Shown: piece after piece, positions 24,752 to 34,370 of the stretch
Numbering within the stretch: the stretch's first letter is position 1
Layout of the letters: every line of letters begins with the position of its first letter
Assembly: GCF_012843675.1 (NCBI RefSeq)
Contig: NZ_JABAFO010000001.1
Location: 124,001 to 188,000, forward strand
Direction: 5' to 3'
Length of the DNA stretch: 64,000 nucleotides
Origin: Lactobacillus sp. MRS-253-APC-2B
Lineage (GTDB): Bacteria; Bacillota; Bacilli; Lactobacillales; Lactobacillaceae
The notes under the pieces: generated by a model
Told to the model about the DNA's origin: nothing
Seen by the model: the letters and a program-made list of their open reading frames with translations, nothing else
The model's database searches: none
Program-made: the position numbers and the translations under genes

Positions 24752-25966
24752 ATGAAAAAAATTGTCACTGTTTTTCTGACATGTTGGCTAACGCTGCTGA
24801 GTTGGCTACCAATCGCCCATGCCGAAACGTTTTTAAACGTCAATCAACTGGATGCCTCAGCCGCCCTGGCAATCGATGCCAAAACCGGCCAGATTCTATA
24901 TTCACAAAACATTAATCAGAAGTTACCAATTGCATCAATCAGCAAGCTTTTAACGGTCATGGTCATTGAAGATGAGATTAATAATCATCAACTGAGCTGG
25001 AACACTAAGATCAAGATCAATCAAAAAGCAGCGGCGATTGCCAATGACTCAGAATACTCAAACGTCAGCCTGACACAAGGACAATCCTATACCGTATCTG
25101 ACCTGGTCAAAGCCGCTTTGATCAAGTCAGCTGACGGAGCCACCGTCGCCCTGGCTGGTGCTTTAGGCGACAGTACCGCTCAATTCAACCAAAAACTGCA
25201 AAAAAAGGCGCGCCAAATCGGTATCAAAGACGCAACCATCGTCAACAGTGTTGGTTTAACCAACAGTCAGCTAAAAGATCTGGCTGTCAAAAACATTGAT
25301 GACAATGCCGAAAACATGATGTCAGCCAAAGACGTTGGCAAAATGGCAGCCTATTTGGTCAACCACTATCCTGATCTGCTCAAGATTGCCGGTCAGACCT
25401 CATTTGAAATGGACGGTCAAAGCTATACCAACATCAATAAAATGCTGACAGAATCCAAGTATCAGACCAACGGCGTGACGATCGATGGCTTAAAAACCGG
25501 AACCTCCGATGCGGCCGGTGCTTGTCTGGTCAGCACGGCTACCTTTCAAAACCGTCATATCGTAACGGTCGTACTGCATGCCAATGGTGACAGCACCGAT
25601 GCGCGGTTTACGGCAACCCAAAAGCTGTATCAGTTGATCGTCAACAGCAGCTTAACGCCACAAAAGGTTGCTTTACCTAAGTCTTTTTATCAGCGCACCG
25701 TAGTCAAATTTCTGTTTTTTAAGCACCAGATCACATTGCGTCCGCGTTCGATTACCATCTGGGAGAATGCCAACGATGCTGCCAAGACATCCAGTCTCAC
25801 CATCTATGATCATCTCTTGGCCAAAACCAATCAAAACGGTCAGCTTAAAGCTCCAATCAAAAAAGGGCAGTTGCTGGGGTATTCATACGTCAAGGTTAAA
25901 GGCATTCAATTTCTCAATAGTCACGGCCTCAAGCTGCATCTGTTCAGCCAGACCGCCGTCCAATAA
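24752..25966 (+). CDS. dacA: D-alanyl-D-alanine carboxypeptidase (low-molecular-weight PBP)
   Basis: This enzyme trims the terminal D-alanine from peptidoglycan stem peptides outside the cell. The 404-residue precursor has a signal peptide (residues 1-25, ending AHA), catalytic S62-I-S-K65 in PIASISKLL, the SAD form of the second motif in IKSADGATVALA, and the third motif in DGLKTGTSDAAG. A C-terminal beta-rich domain follows. The ATG at 24752 behind AGGAG is preferred to the one at 24725. It is a single gene closed by its own terminator, next to two YkuD-type genes. Confidence 0.92.
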   Translation: MKKIVTVFLTCWLTLLSWLPIAHAETFLNVNQLDASAALAIDAKTGQILYSQNINQKLPIASISKLLTVMVIEDEINNHQLSWNTKIKINQKAAAIANDSEYSNVSLTQGQSYTVSDLVKAALIKSADGATVALAGALGDSTAQFNQKLQKKARQIGIKDATIVNSVGLTNSQLKDLAVKNIDDNAENMMSAKDVGKMAAYLVNHYPDLLKIAGQTSFEMDGQSYTNINKMLTESKYQTNGVTIDGLKTGTSDAAGACLVSTATFQNRHIVTVVLHANGDSTDARFTATQKLYQLIVNSSLTPQKVALPKSFYQRTVVKFLFFKHQITLRPRSITIWENANDAAKTSSLTIYDHLLAKTNQNGQLKAPIKKGQLLGYSYVKVKGIQFLNSHGLKLHLFSQTAVQ

Positions 25967-26000
25967 TCAAAAGGTCAGTGATCTTCACTGGCCTTTTAAT
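25967..26000 (+). terminator. Terminator after dacA
   Basis: AAAAGGTCAGTG and CACTGGCCTTTT form a 12-bp stem with one wobble pair. Confidence 0.85.
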
Positions 26001-26113
26001 TATGCCTGATGTTATCAAATCTCTTCATTATTAATTTTTATAAATTATTAACAAAAAAAGAGCGTATAATTTATACTAATTTACAAATGATTATTGAGAG
26101 AAGGAATTCTAAT

Positions 26114-27646
26114 ATGGATTCACAGTCGTCCAGTACCAAGATCAAGCTTGGCGCACTGGTTTTGATGATTTTTTCATCGATTTTTGGCTTTAGCAATTCA
26201 CTGACTGCGTTTTATCAGATGGGCTATGCCAGCATCATTTGGTATATCGTAACCGCAATCTTGTTCTTTTTGCCTTCTGCCTTGATGTTTGCCGAATACG
26301 GGGCTTCGTTTAAAGCGGCCAAGGGCGGCATCTTTTCCTGGCTAAGAGGCTCAATTGGCGAAAAGCCAGCCTTTATCGGGACCTTTATTTGGCTTGCCGC
26401 CTGGGTCATCTGGCTGGTTTCGTCAACCCAGTTTTTCTTAGTGTCGGTGTCAACCATGATTTCAGGTCATGATCAAACGCAGACCTGGCATCTGTTTAAC
26501 TTGAGCGCCAATCAGACATTAGGGATCTTAGAGATTGTATTTTTATGCATCGTTACTTTAATTGCCTCTAAAGGGATCGATAAAATTGCCAAGATCTCTT
26601 CTTTTTGCGGCATCTTTACCTTGGGAATCTCAATCATTTTTATTCTGGCCAGTCTTTTGGTTTGGATCTTAGGGCATGGTCAGCTGGCTCAGCCAATGAC
26701 AACTGCCAGTCTGATTCATTCACCCAATGCCGCGTTTGTCTCACCAATTGCCGTGATTTCTTTTATCGTTTACGCTCTGTTTGCCTATGGCGGCTTGGAA
26801 ACAATGGCGGGCGTGATTGATTCGGTCGATCAGCCCGAAAAGACCTTTCCACAGGCCATGATTATTGCGATGTTTTTAATGACCTTTATCTACATTGCCG
26901 TAATTTTTCTTTGTGGGGTCTGCACCAACTGGCAGGCCGTTTTGAGTGGCAAAAACGTTGATCTGGCAAATGTTGAATATGTTTTAATTAACAATATGGG
27001 ACTGGTAACGGCCCAAAAACTGGGGCTGTCACATGCCGTTGGAATCACTTTAGGAAAGGTCTTTGCCCAATTTACGGCCTTTACCGACGTACTGGGTGGT
27101 CTGGGAGGCGCGTTTGTTATGACCTACTCGCCGATCAAGTCGTTTATTGAAGGATGCGATCCGCGCCTTTTGCCTAAGAAGCTAACTGCAATGAACAAGC
27201 ATGGCATGCCATCATTTGCCATGTGGATTCAAGTTGTGATCGTCTCAATCATCATCCTATTTATCTCGTTTGGTGGCGATGCAGCCGGTCATTTCTATAC
27301 TATTTTAACGGACATGATGAACGTTTCTTCATCCGCACCGTATCTGTTTTTAGTTGGGGCCTTTCCGTTCTTTAAAATGAAGCATGATCTGGATCGACCA
27401 TTCGTATTTTACAAAAATATGACGACAACCTGGATCGTATCAATCGTGGTCTGGCTAGTACTGGCAGTAGGCATCATTTTTACCTGCGTTGAGCCAATTT
27501 TGGAGCATGATTATGCCACCGCCTTTTGGACGGCAATCGGGCCCGTTGCGTTTGGCGTTGTGGCCTGGATTTATTATTCATGGGCTGAGCACAAACACAT
27601 TTTAGATGATGAACCTGCTGTCTCAGCTGAAGAAAACGATAACTAA
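26114..27646 (+). CDS. yjeM: APC-family amino acid permease, YjeM-like
   Basis: A 510-residue membrane protein with about 12 spans, of the glutamate/GABA antiporter branch of the APC superfamily; the start KIKLGALVLMIFSSIFGFSNS and FAYGGLETMAGVID are typical of YjeM proteins. It should exchange or import an amino acid; the substrate is not known. The frame is open from 26009, but the AAGGAATT site and the change to membrane-protein sequence favour the ATG at 26114. A terminator follows the gene. Confidence 0.85.
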   Translation: MDSQSSSTKIKLGALVLMIFSSIFGFSNSLTAFYQMGYASIIWYIVTAILFFLPSALMFAEYGASFKAAKGGIFSWLRGSIGEKPAFIGTFIWLAAWVIWLVSSTQFFLVSVSTMISGHDQTQTWHLFNLSANQTLGILEIVFLCIVTLIASKGIDKIAKISSFCGIFTLGISIIFILASLLVWILGHGQLAQPMTTASLIHSPNAAFVSPIAVISFIVYALFAYGGLETMAGVIDSVDQPEKTFPQAMIIAMFLMTFIYIAVIFLCGVCTNWQAVLSGKNVDLANVEYVLINNMGLVTAQKLGLSHAVGITLGKVFAQFTAFTDVLGGLGGAFVMTYSPIKSFIEGCDPRLLPKKLTAMNKHGMPSFAMWIQVVIVSIIILFISFGGDAAGHFYTILTDMMNVSSSAPYLFLVGAFPFFKMKHDLDRPFVFYKNMTTTWIVSIVVWLVLAVGIIFTCVEPILEHDYATAFWTAIGPVAFGVVAWIYYSWAEHKHILDDEPAVSAEENDN

Positions 27647-27666
27647 CAACATTTGACTCAGAGTAA

Positions 27667-27718
27667 AAATAGCGCTGTATCAAGCTTTGATGAGCTCGGT
27701 ACAACGCTATTATTTATA
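27667..27718 (+). terminator. Terminator after the YjeM-like permease
   Basis: AATAGCGCTGTA and TACAACGCTATT pair across a long loop, followed by ATTTATATT. It lies between converging genes and may serve both. Confidence 0.7.
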
Positions 27719-27728
27719 TTTGGCTTAA

Positions 27729-28688
27729 TTATTTAAGACTGGCAGCCATCTGAACCAAGGTATCAGTACTGTGCGCTTCCATGGTATAAACGACGTTGCC
27801 GCGCATCCAGGTCAAAACCTGAGGCCGCTCACCATCGCCAACGCTGACCTCAAACGTCCCCGTTCCGCGATCATCAGGAGCTGGCAGGTAGTACTGCTCC
27901 AACAGTGCGACGATATGCTGAGCAGTTGGCAAAGGATCTTCACCATTGACCGCCGCGGCATGCACCGTCAATTGCCATTTGCCCTCTTTCCAGGTCAGAT
28001 AGCGCTGCCCGGCCCCGGCATCGATCGTACCCTTGATGCCATGACCAAGATCAACCGTTGCAAGGCCGCTCGTATCAAGGTCATAGTTTCTGATTGCTTG
28101 TGCTGCTGCTGATTGGCTGGCATAGGTCTTCTTATTGAAAACCAAGTATGGAATCTGCGAGCTTAGGGTAGCATCATTCAGGCTCTTAGCTGTGTAGCCC
28201 ACGCTGTAGTAGATCGTGTAGCTGTCCGCATTGCCCGAATAGCGAACGTTGAGGTGTCCATTGCTGGTTGACAGTCCCGACGTAGTTGGCAAAAGAACGT
28301 TTTTACCCAGTTTGGAGCGCATCGACTGGTTGAATGCCGTCAGCCGCTGCACATCGCTACCGGTTGGATTGACAGCACTGGACTTGGTCTGACCGGTTAA
28401 AGAGTTCGTCGTTGAGCCAGCTGCAGATGATGAAGCAGTAGAACTGGACTGGCTGGCTGATGATTGAGCCGAACTAGAAGACTGGGCAGTCGGAGATGAG
28501 CTGATCGACTGTGATGACTGGCTGGCAGCTTGTTTGGCTGTCTTTTTGGCGTTCGAATGCTTTTTGGCGGTTTTAACGCTGCTGGAACTGGACGTATCTT
28601 TTTGACTGGACGTGGTTGAAGAACCGCACCCAGTTAAAAGCATGGCCAGGATTACTGCACCAGCCATTAAATTGAATTTCCGTTTCAT
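27729..28688 (-). CDS. Ser-rich lipoprotein of unknown function
   Basis: The 319-residue precursor has a lipoprotein signal with lipobox LLTGC, lipidated at C21, then about 90 residues very rich in Ser, Thr and Ala, which look like a wall-spanning linker. The rest (~115-319) is a globular domain that I do not recognise; it contains VRYSGNADSYTIYYSVGY and ends with VYTMEAHSTDTLVQMAASLK. It should sit on the outer face of the membrane. The leader carries a near-cre sequence. Confidence 0.8.
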   Translation of the reverse strand: MKRKFNLMAGAVILAMLLTGCGSSTTSSQKDTSSSSSVKTAKKHSNAKKTAKQAASQSSQSISSSPTAQSSSSAQSSASQSSSTASSSAAGSTTNSLTGQTKSSAVNPTGSDVQRLTAFNQSMRSKLGKNVLLPTTSGLSTSNGHLNVRYSGNADSYTIYYSVGYTAKSLNDATLSSQIPYLVFNKKTYASQSAAAQAIRNYDLDTSGLATVDLGHGIKGTIDAGAGQRYLTWKEGKWQLTVHAAAVNGEDPLPTAQHIVALLEQYYLPAPDDRGTGTFEVSVGDGERPQVLTWMRGNVVYTMEAHSTDTLVQMAASLK

Positions 28689-28715
28689 TGGGCTTCCCTC
28701 CCATTGGTTAACTCG

Positions 28716-28730
28716 AGAAAGCGTTTTCTA
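28716..28730. promoter_or_regulatory. cre-like site before the lipoprotein gene
   Basis: The minus strand reads TAGAAAACGCTTTCT, one position from the consensus WTGNAANCGNWNNCW. It lies about 30 bp before the start, near a candidate -10 TAATAT. Confidence 0.45.
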
Positions 28731-28813
28731 TTAACTATATTATCCATCAAATCAACGTAATAGACAAATTCAATTTAAATCATCCTGAGCCGCGACCACT
28801 TTATTGCAAATAA

Positions 28814-28846
28814 AAAACCGCCGGGACCTTGATCCCAGCGGCGGTT
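28814..28846 (-). terminator. Terminator after the 77-residue membrane protein
   Basis: On the minus strand AACCGCCG and CGGCGGTT, with inner GGGATC/GGTCCC, are followed by TTTTATTT. Confidence 0.85.
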
Positions 28847-28853
28847 GGATTGG

Positions 28854-29087
28854 CTAAAACACCAAGCGGGCACCTAATACCAAAACAGAGATGGCAATTA
28901 CGACACCCACGCATTCAACGAAAAGGCAGCTGATGTTGATTGTCGTTGCTACCCAGGGGGCTGTTTGCGGCAGGTTATCCTGCACATCCTTCAATACGAC
29001 AAACAAACTGCTGAGACTCAAAACGGCAAAAACGATCAATGCACCGAAAAGAGCGGCTTGGTTAAGAGCAGCAACAGCAACAAACAT
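28854..29087 (-). CDS. Small two-span membrane protein, unknown
   Basis: A 77-residue protein with two hydrophobic segments (about residues 10-33 and 49-75) joined by a short loop with KDVQDNLPQT. The ATG at 29087 stands behind AGAAGGGAAG; a longer frame starting at 29174 lacks a site. It is a single gene with its own terminator. Upstream are repeated TAAACC motifs and a near-cre. No family is recognised. Confidence 0.65.
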   Translation of the reverse strand: MFVAVAALNQAALFGALIVFAVLSLSSLFVVLKDVQDNLPQTAPWVATTINISCLFVECVGVVIAISVLVLGARLVF

Positions 29088-29419
29088 AGTAAAACTTCCC
29101 TTCTGTAACTTATTTGCATGGCTTATTCTAACACAAGAATTTTTTAAATCCACCCTACGTCCCTTGACAATCACTGCGGTTTATGGTTAAAAATGTTTGA
29201 AAAATGAATAAATTGGTTTTTAAACCATAAAAGTCGTTTAAACCTTGATTAAACCATGATTTATGCATATTTAATTTTTAAAATTATTTTTTGAAAAAAT
29301 TTTTCGTCACTTTTTAAGACAGCGTTTTCACAATTAATTTGGTTAATTTTTAGCGTTTTGCCTCGATTTTTACCGCTATTTTTTCACAAACTTATATGTT
29401 AAATTTATCATATTTAGTC
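29088..29419. promoter_or_regulatory. Gene-free AT-rich region with TAAACC repeats and a near-cre
   Basis: No gene is seen here. TAAACC occurs at 29221, 29239 and 29250, its inverse GGTTTA at 29178, and GGTTTTTAAACC at 29215-29226. A cre-like site (GTGAAAACGCTGTCT on the minus strand) lies at 29317-29331. The arrangement suggests several operator half-sites for the small membrane protein gene. Confidence 0.4.
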
Positions 29420-29463
29420 AAAAAAACAGCTCCTTATCCCGATTTTGAGATAACGAGCTGTTT
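29420..29463 (-). terminator. Terminator after gdhA
   Basis: AAACAGCTC-TTATC and its inverse GATAA-GAGCTGTTT form a stem of 14 bp with one bulged pair, flanked on the minus-strand exit side by TTTTT. Confidence 0.85.
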
Positions 29464-29468
29464 AACAT

Positions 29469-30815
<1,347 letters not shown>

Positions 30816-30905
30816 CTAAGGGAAACTTTATTTAATGAGACTGCTCATTGATAATAATCTTACACTATTAAATTAAAAAAATCTCTTTTTTTAATTATTT
30901 TCACA

Positions 30906-30941
30906 TCAAAAAAGCGATCAGTCCTGTCAACCAATCGCTTT
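30906..30941 (-). terminator. Terminator beyond the IS605-like element
   Basis: AAAGCGAT (30911-30918) and ATCGCTTT (30934-30941) form an 8-bp stem; on the minus strand it is followed by TTTGATG. It may be the original terminator of the EIIC-like gene at 31281, now separated from it by the inserted element. Confidence 0.6.
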
Positions 30942-30944
30942 CTT

Positions 30945-31275
30945 TTGCTTGTCAACCACCATCGGCTAAAGTCGATGGCTTGTGGGCAAACACCCCGATA
31001 TTGAGTGTCTGAACCACAATTTGCATAGATACGGACGATTTACTCAAACAGCCGCAGTTGCTTGAGCAGTGATCGTCTAATTACCAATGCCTTTTACATT
31101 CCCAGGTTGCCATAGGAATGATATATCAATAGTTGTTAGATAGTCAGTCTTATAATGCTGTAATACTCACTTTGGTTCTCAGCGAGGCAGTTACTAAGTT
31201 AATTACTATCTACAAGTATTCTATCATAGCAGGCCTATCCATCCCATGACTAAAGTCACGGGATTTCCGGCTAGG
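30945..31275 (-). mobile_element. Non-autonomous IS200/IS605-like element without tnpA or tnpB
   Basis: The ~330-bp stretch has an imperfect hairpin near each end: CCATCG-8 nt-CGATGG (30959-30978) and CCCATGAC-AGTCACGGG (31243-31262), the two sharing the core TAAAGTC. Subterminal hairpins are the mark of IS200/IS605 ends. The interior has no open frame but on the minus strand offers stems such as GACGAT/ATCGTC and CTCAA/TTTGAG. It lies between the EIIC-like gene and a terminator. Exact ends are not fixed. Confidence 0.6.
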
Positions 31276-31280
31276 CATAA

Positions 31281-32411
31281 TTAAAGAACCGTCAAATGCA
31301 TCTCGCCATCTCGTACCAGCTTCATCTTCTTCATAAGTTGGAAGCCAACTACGGAAATTAATGCCGGTAACGCCATGCCACATACAACATAGGTCGCAAA
31401 CGCACTGGTACTCTGCCCCCAGAAGTAGATCGGTGCAATAAACGAGTTAAGTCCCAGGCCGCCAACCGTATAAGCGGCACGAAAATGAAGCATTACTGTT
31501 GCCAGTGGTGCACAGACCGCTGCTGCCACGACTGGTGGGATCAGTTGCAATGGATTTACGATCAGATTCGGAAACTGCAGTTTTGGCGTAACCACGAATT
31601 GCGCAATATTGGCCCCAACCGTATTCTGCCGCCAAGACATTGCCGTAAAGCCAACAAACTGCGCCGTCGTACCAATTGCCGCGGCAGCTGAGGAAACCGG
31701 ATCAAGCATCAATGCTACTGCCAGTGCCGCTGAAGATGCAGGTGTCATCAAAAACAGCGCCCAAACCACCGAAATGCAGATTGAGCCAAGCACTGGGTTA
31801 ACCGTCATTGACTTAGCAATGAAGGTACTAACAGCAATCAGTGCTGGCGTAACAACAGCTGCCAAACCCAAACCAGCCATCGTACCTACCATCGTTGCCG
31901 CAAATGGAACCAGAACCATATCCAAAGGCGTCTTACCCGAAAGGTACTTGCCGACCAACGCTGCTATTAGGGCCGCACAGACTGCCGAAACCGGCTGACC
32001 AGTACTAAAAACACCAGTCCCCGCGGCTTGAACGGCGGTTTGACCGGTTGCCGTCACGGTTGCCACCCCTTTGGCTGCTGTAACAAAATGAACTGCATTA
32101 GAACCAACCGTTGCTGCAATCATGGAGCTAAACATAACCAGCGTAGTCGTCTTCAGCTCAACGGCAACAGCAATTCCCAGTGCCGGTGCCAAAAGATCCT
32201 GCGCCAGTGTCCCGGCCATATACAGCGGTTGGAAGTGAACAAAACCTGCAATCGTCTGCATCAACAATCCCATCCCCAGCGTGACCAGAATGGCATTGGC
32301 AACCGCTGCAGAAATATTATAGGCATATTCCTTAACGGTTGTTTTGTGCACGGCTTTTTCACGTGCACTCATACTAAAATTCACTTGTTTGGTATTGGCT
32401 GCTTGCTCCAT
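31281..32411 (-). CDS. PTS EIIC-like membrane protein (EIIC_2 type)
   Basis: A membrane protein of about 376 residues with roughly ten hydrophobic segments, rich in Ala, Gly and Val. It resembles the lone EIIC-like proteins of family EIIC_2, in keeping with AVELKTTTLVMFSSMIAATV, LVPFAATMVGTMAGL and VGGLGLNSFIAPIYFWGQST. No IIA or IIB genes are adjacent, so phosphotransferase function is doubtful; these proteins are sometimes called regulators without proof. The ATG at 32411 is better spaced from AAAGAGG than the one at 32417. Confidence 0.75.
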   Translation of the reverse strand: MEQAANTKQVNFSMSAREKAVHKTTVKEYAYNISAAVANAILVTLGMGLLMQTIAGFVHFQPLYMAGTLAQDLLAPALGIAVAVELKTTTLVMFSSMIAATVGSNAVHFVTAAKGVATVTATGQTAVQAAGTGVFSTGQPVSAVCAALIAALVGKYLSGKTPLDMVLVPFAATMVGTMAGLGLAAVVTPALIAVSTFIAKSMTVNPVLGSICISVVWALFLMTPASSAALAVALMLDPVSSAAAAIGTTAQFVGFTAMSWRQNTVGANIAQFVVTPKLQFPNLIVNPLQLIPPVVAAAVCAPLATVMLHFRAAYTVGGLGLNSFIAPIYFWGQSTSAFATYVVCGMALPALISVVGFQLMKKMKLVRDGEMHLTVL

Positions 32412-32442
32412 ATGCATTACCTCTTTCCTCTCATACCTTTTT

Positions 32443-32483
32443 AATAAAACACATCCACTGCCGATTCAACAAGCAGTGGATGT
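32443..32483 (-). terminator. Terminator of the 30-residue peptide transcript
   Basis: ACATCCACTGC (32451-32461) and GCAGTGGATGT (32473-32483) form a perfect 11-bp stem; on the minus strand GTTTTATT follows. Confidence 0.85.
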
Positions 32484-32507
32484 CAAGCTAGGATCTAGAT
32501 TGATGCT

Positions 32508-32549
32508 TGTCCACTACCGCGTTTCGGTTTTAGGCGCGCGTCGTGGACA
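32508..32549 (-). other. Stable hairpin in the 3' part of the small-peptide transcript
   Basis: TGTCCAC and GTGGACA frame an inner CGCG/CGCG pairing. It lies between the small-peptide stop codon and the terminator and gives the transcript an unusually structured tail. Confidence 0.6.
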
Positions 32550-32561
32550 GAAATCTCAATG

Positions 32562-32654
32562 CTAAAAAGCATGGATTCTTGATCGCACGATTCGCACGAT
32601 AATAATGACCAGGATTAGGGAAATAATGGCTAGGACAATTGCTGATTGAATCAT
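32562..32654 (-). CDS. 30-residue single-span membrane peptide
   Basis: An AAAGGAGC site precedes an ATG and a 30-codon frame: one hydrophobic span of about 19 residues (IVLAIISLILVIIIV) and a basic tail (RIVRSRIHAF). A promoter lies upstream and two hairpins, the second a terminator, lie downstream, so it has its own transcript of about 250 nt. The form recalls type I toxin peptides, but no known toxin family is recognised and no antitoxin RNA was identified. Confidence 0.6.
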   Translation of the reverse strand: MIQSAIVLAIISLILVIIIVRIVRSRIHAF

Positions 32655-32703
32655 GGCGATCAAGCTCCTTTCTTAAAAATAAATGAGATTTCTTAATGGC
32701 TTT

Positions 32704-32731
32704 ATAATATCAGATTATTGCAATAATACAA
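32704..32731 (-). promoter_or_regulatory. Promoter of the small membrane peptide
   Basis: Minus-strand -35 TTGTAT (32726-32731), 16 nt, -10 TATTAT (32704-32709). A palindrome ATTATTGCAATAAT lies in the spacer and could be an operator. Confidence 0.5.
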
Positions 32732-32780
32732 GACATTATTAATGTTTTGACTTTTATTAAGTCAGTTTATGCAATAAATA

Positions 32781-32808
32781 CAAAAAAGAGCCGCTGTAAG
32801 CGACTCCT
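32781..32808 (-). terminator. Terminator after the cysteine desulfurase gene
   Basis: On the minus strand GAGTCGC-TTACA-GCGGCTC with one wobble pair is followed by TTTTTTG. Confidence 0.8.
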
Positions 32809-32852
32809 CTAACAATGCATATTATTTTTTTAATGTACTAAAACTTAATTAA

Positions 32853-34025
32853 CTAACGCTGACCCCGATCACCATTGTTCTTGAGGCGTGGTACGTACTT
32901 ATTCAAAGCAGCCAACAAGCGATCAACATCTTCAGTCGTATTGTAGATACCAAAGCTGAATCGCAATGTCTCCCAGACTCTAGGACTGCCCTTGCCATAC
33001 ATGGCTACCAAAACGTGGGAAGGATCCAGTGAACCAGACGTGCAGGCCGATCCCGCTGCCCCGACGATGCCATCCAGATCCAGATTGGTCAAAAGTGCAT
33101 CATTGGGAACGTCTTTAAACCAGATACTGATAACCTGGGGAGCCATCCCCTCATTTAAGCGACCATTGATCTCAAATTCAATATTATTAGCCTTTAATCC
33201 ATCAACCAGCCGTTGCTTAAGCTTTAGATAGCGCTTGGTCTGATCTGCCAGATCCGCCATGTGCAGTTCGATAGCCTTGGCAAAACCAGCTGCTGCCGGT
33301 ACGTTTTCGGTCCCCGCACGCCGCTTGAGCTCCTGGTCGCCACCGCGAACAAACGACGGGAAATTGATGCCGCGTCGCCGGTACAAAAAGCCGATCATCT
33401 TTGGGCCATTCAATTTATGACCAGAAACCGAAAGCAGGTCGATCTGATCTTTTTGAACGTCAATCGGTACGGTCCCGTATGCCTGAACTGCATCCGTGTG
33501 GAACCAGGCGTTGGTTGGGGCCACGATCTCACCGATTTCATGAATTGGCAGATGGCTGCCGACCTCATTATTGACCATCATGACTGAAACCAGAATCGTA
33601 TCGGGACGGATGGCCTGCTTTAATTCTTCCAAATCAATCTGACCATTTTCATCCACATTTAGGTAGGTTACCTCATACCCTTGTTTTTCCAGATCCTCTA
33701 ATGGTCTTAAGATTGCCTCGTGCTCAAAGCGCGTGGTAATGATGTGATGTCCCTCGTTTTGTCGGGCTAGCGCCGTTTGCTTGATAGCGGTATTGTCGCT
33801 TTCCGTTCCGCCGCTGGTAATTACGATCTCATCATCATAGGCAGCATTAATCGATTCAGCCATTACGTGACGGCTGTCTTCTAAGACCTGTTTGGCAATC
33901 CGACCATAATAATTGGTTGTTGAAGCATTGCCAAAAACGTTGGTCATCTTATCAGTCATTTCTGAAACGACCTCTGGAGCCATTGGCGTGGTTCCGGCAT
34001 TATCTATATATACTCGCTTGTCCAA
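32853..34025 (-). CDS. Cysteine desulfurase (NifS/IscS-like)
   Basis: The PLP enzyme removes sulfur from cysteine and hands it on as a persulfide. Motifs: YIDNAGTTPM at the start, the PLP lysine in SVSGHKLNGP, RRAGTENVPAAAGFAKA, and the active cysteine in GSACTSGSLDPSHV. A frame starting at ATG 34040 has no ribosome binding site; TTG at 34025 lies 8 nt after GGGAG and gives MDKRVYIDNAGTT, which fits the family. No thiI, mnmA or sufU is adjacent, so tRNA thiolation or Fe-S supply cannot be decided. Confidence 0.9.
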   Translation of the reverse strand: MDKRVYIDNAGTTPMAPEVVSEMTDKMTNVFGNASTTNYYGRIAKQVLEDSRHVMAESINAAYDDEIVITSGGTESDNTAIKQTALARQNEGHHIITTRFEHEAILRPLEDLEKQGYEVTYLNVDENGQIDLEELKQAIRPDTILVSVMMVNNEVGSHLPIHEIGEIVAPTNAWFHTDAVQAYGTVPIDVQKDQIDLLSVSGHKLNGPKMIGFLYRRRGINFPSFVRGGDQELKRRAGTENVPAAAGFAKAIELHMADLADQTKRYLKLKQRLVDGLKANNIEFEINGRLNEGMAPQVISIWFKDVPNDALLTNLDLDGIVGAAGSACTSGSLDPSHVLVAMYGKGSPRVWETLRFSFGIYNTTEDVDRLLAALNKYVPRLKNNGDRGQR

Positions 34026-34370
34026 AATTTTCGCTCCCATTTTTTGATTTGGTCAAGGTTCTTAATCTAGCGCATTCTTTAGTATACCCCTTGGCCACCG
34101 AGACGCAAAATAAAGCCGCTCAGCTTGGGGGAACTGAACGGCTTTATTTTTAAGTGCTTTATTCAATAATTGGGAGTATTTTTGAGAAAAAGTAGGGGAT
34201 CATCAAATCAATCACCGTTGCTTGATTAATTTGATTGTCATTATCATACCGATTAAATGCAATTAAGCTGTGTCAGATTTATGAAGTAATTGCGAATAAT
34301 GGTTAAGAAAGCATTTATCAAGTCTTGATTTTGGCTGAGCTGCCCGGTCTTAATTGAACAAATCGCAATT
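34026..34370. other. Gene-free stretch with one terminator
   Basis: Apart from the hairpin at 34109-34152 and a weak inverted repeat near 34203-34233 (AATCAATCAC and its near-inverse), I see no gene or recognisable element here. The stretch lies between the LysR gene and the cysteine desulfurase gene, both on the minus strand. Confidence 0.5.
34109..34152. terminator. Bidirectional terminator
   Basis: AATAAAGCCGCTCAG and CTGAACGGCTTTATT form a 15-bp stem with one mismatch, flanked by A- and T-runs. It probably ends transcripts from the LysR gene side. Confidence 0.8.

Noticed and set aside
31281-32411. A complete phosphotransferase system
   Set aside because: Only an EIIC-like protein is present; no IIA or IIB gene adjoins it.
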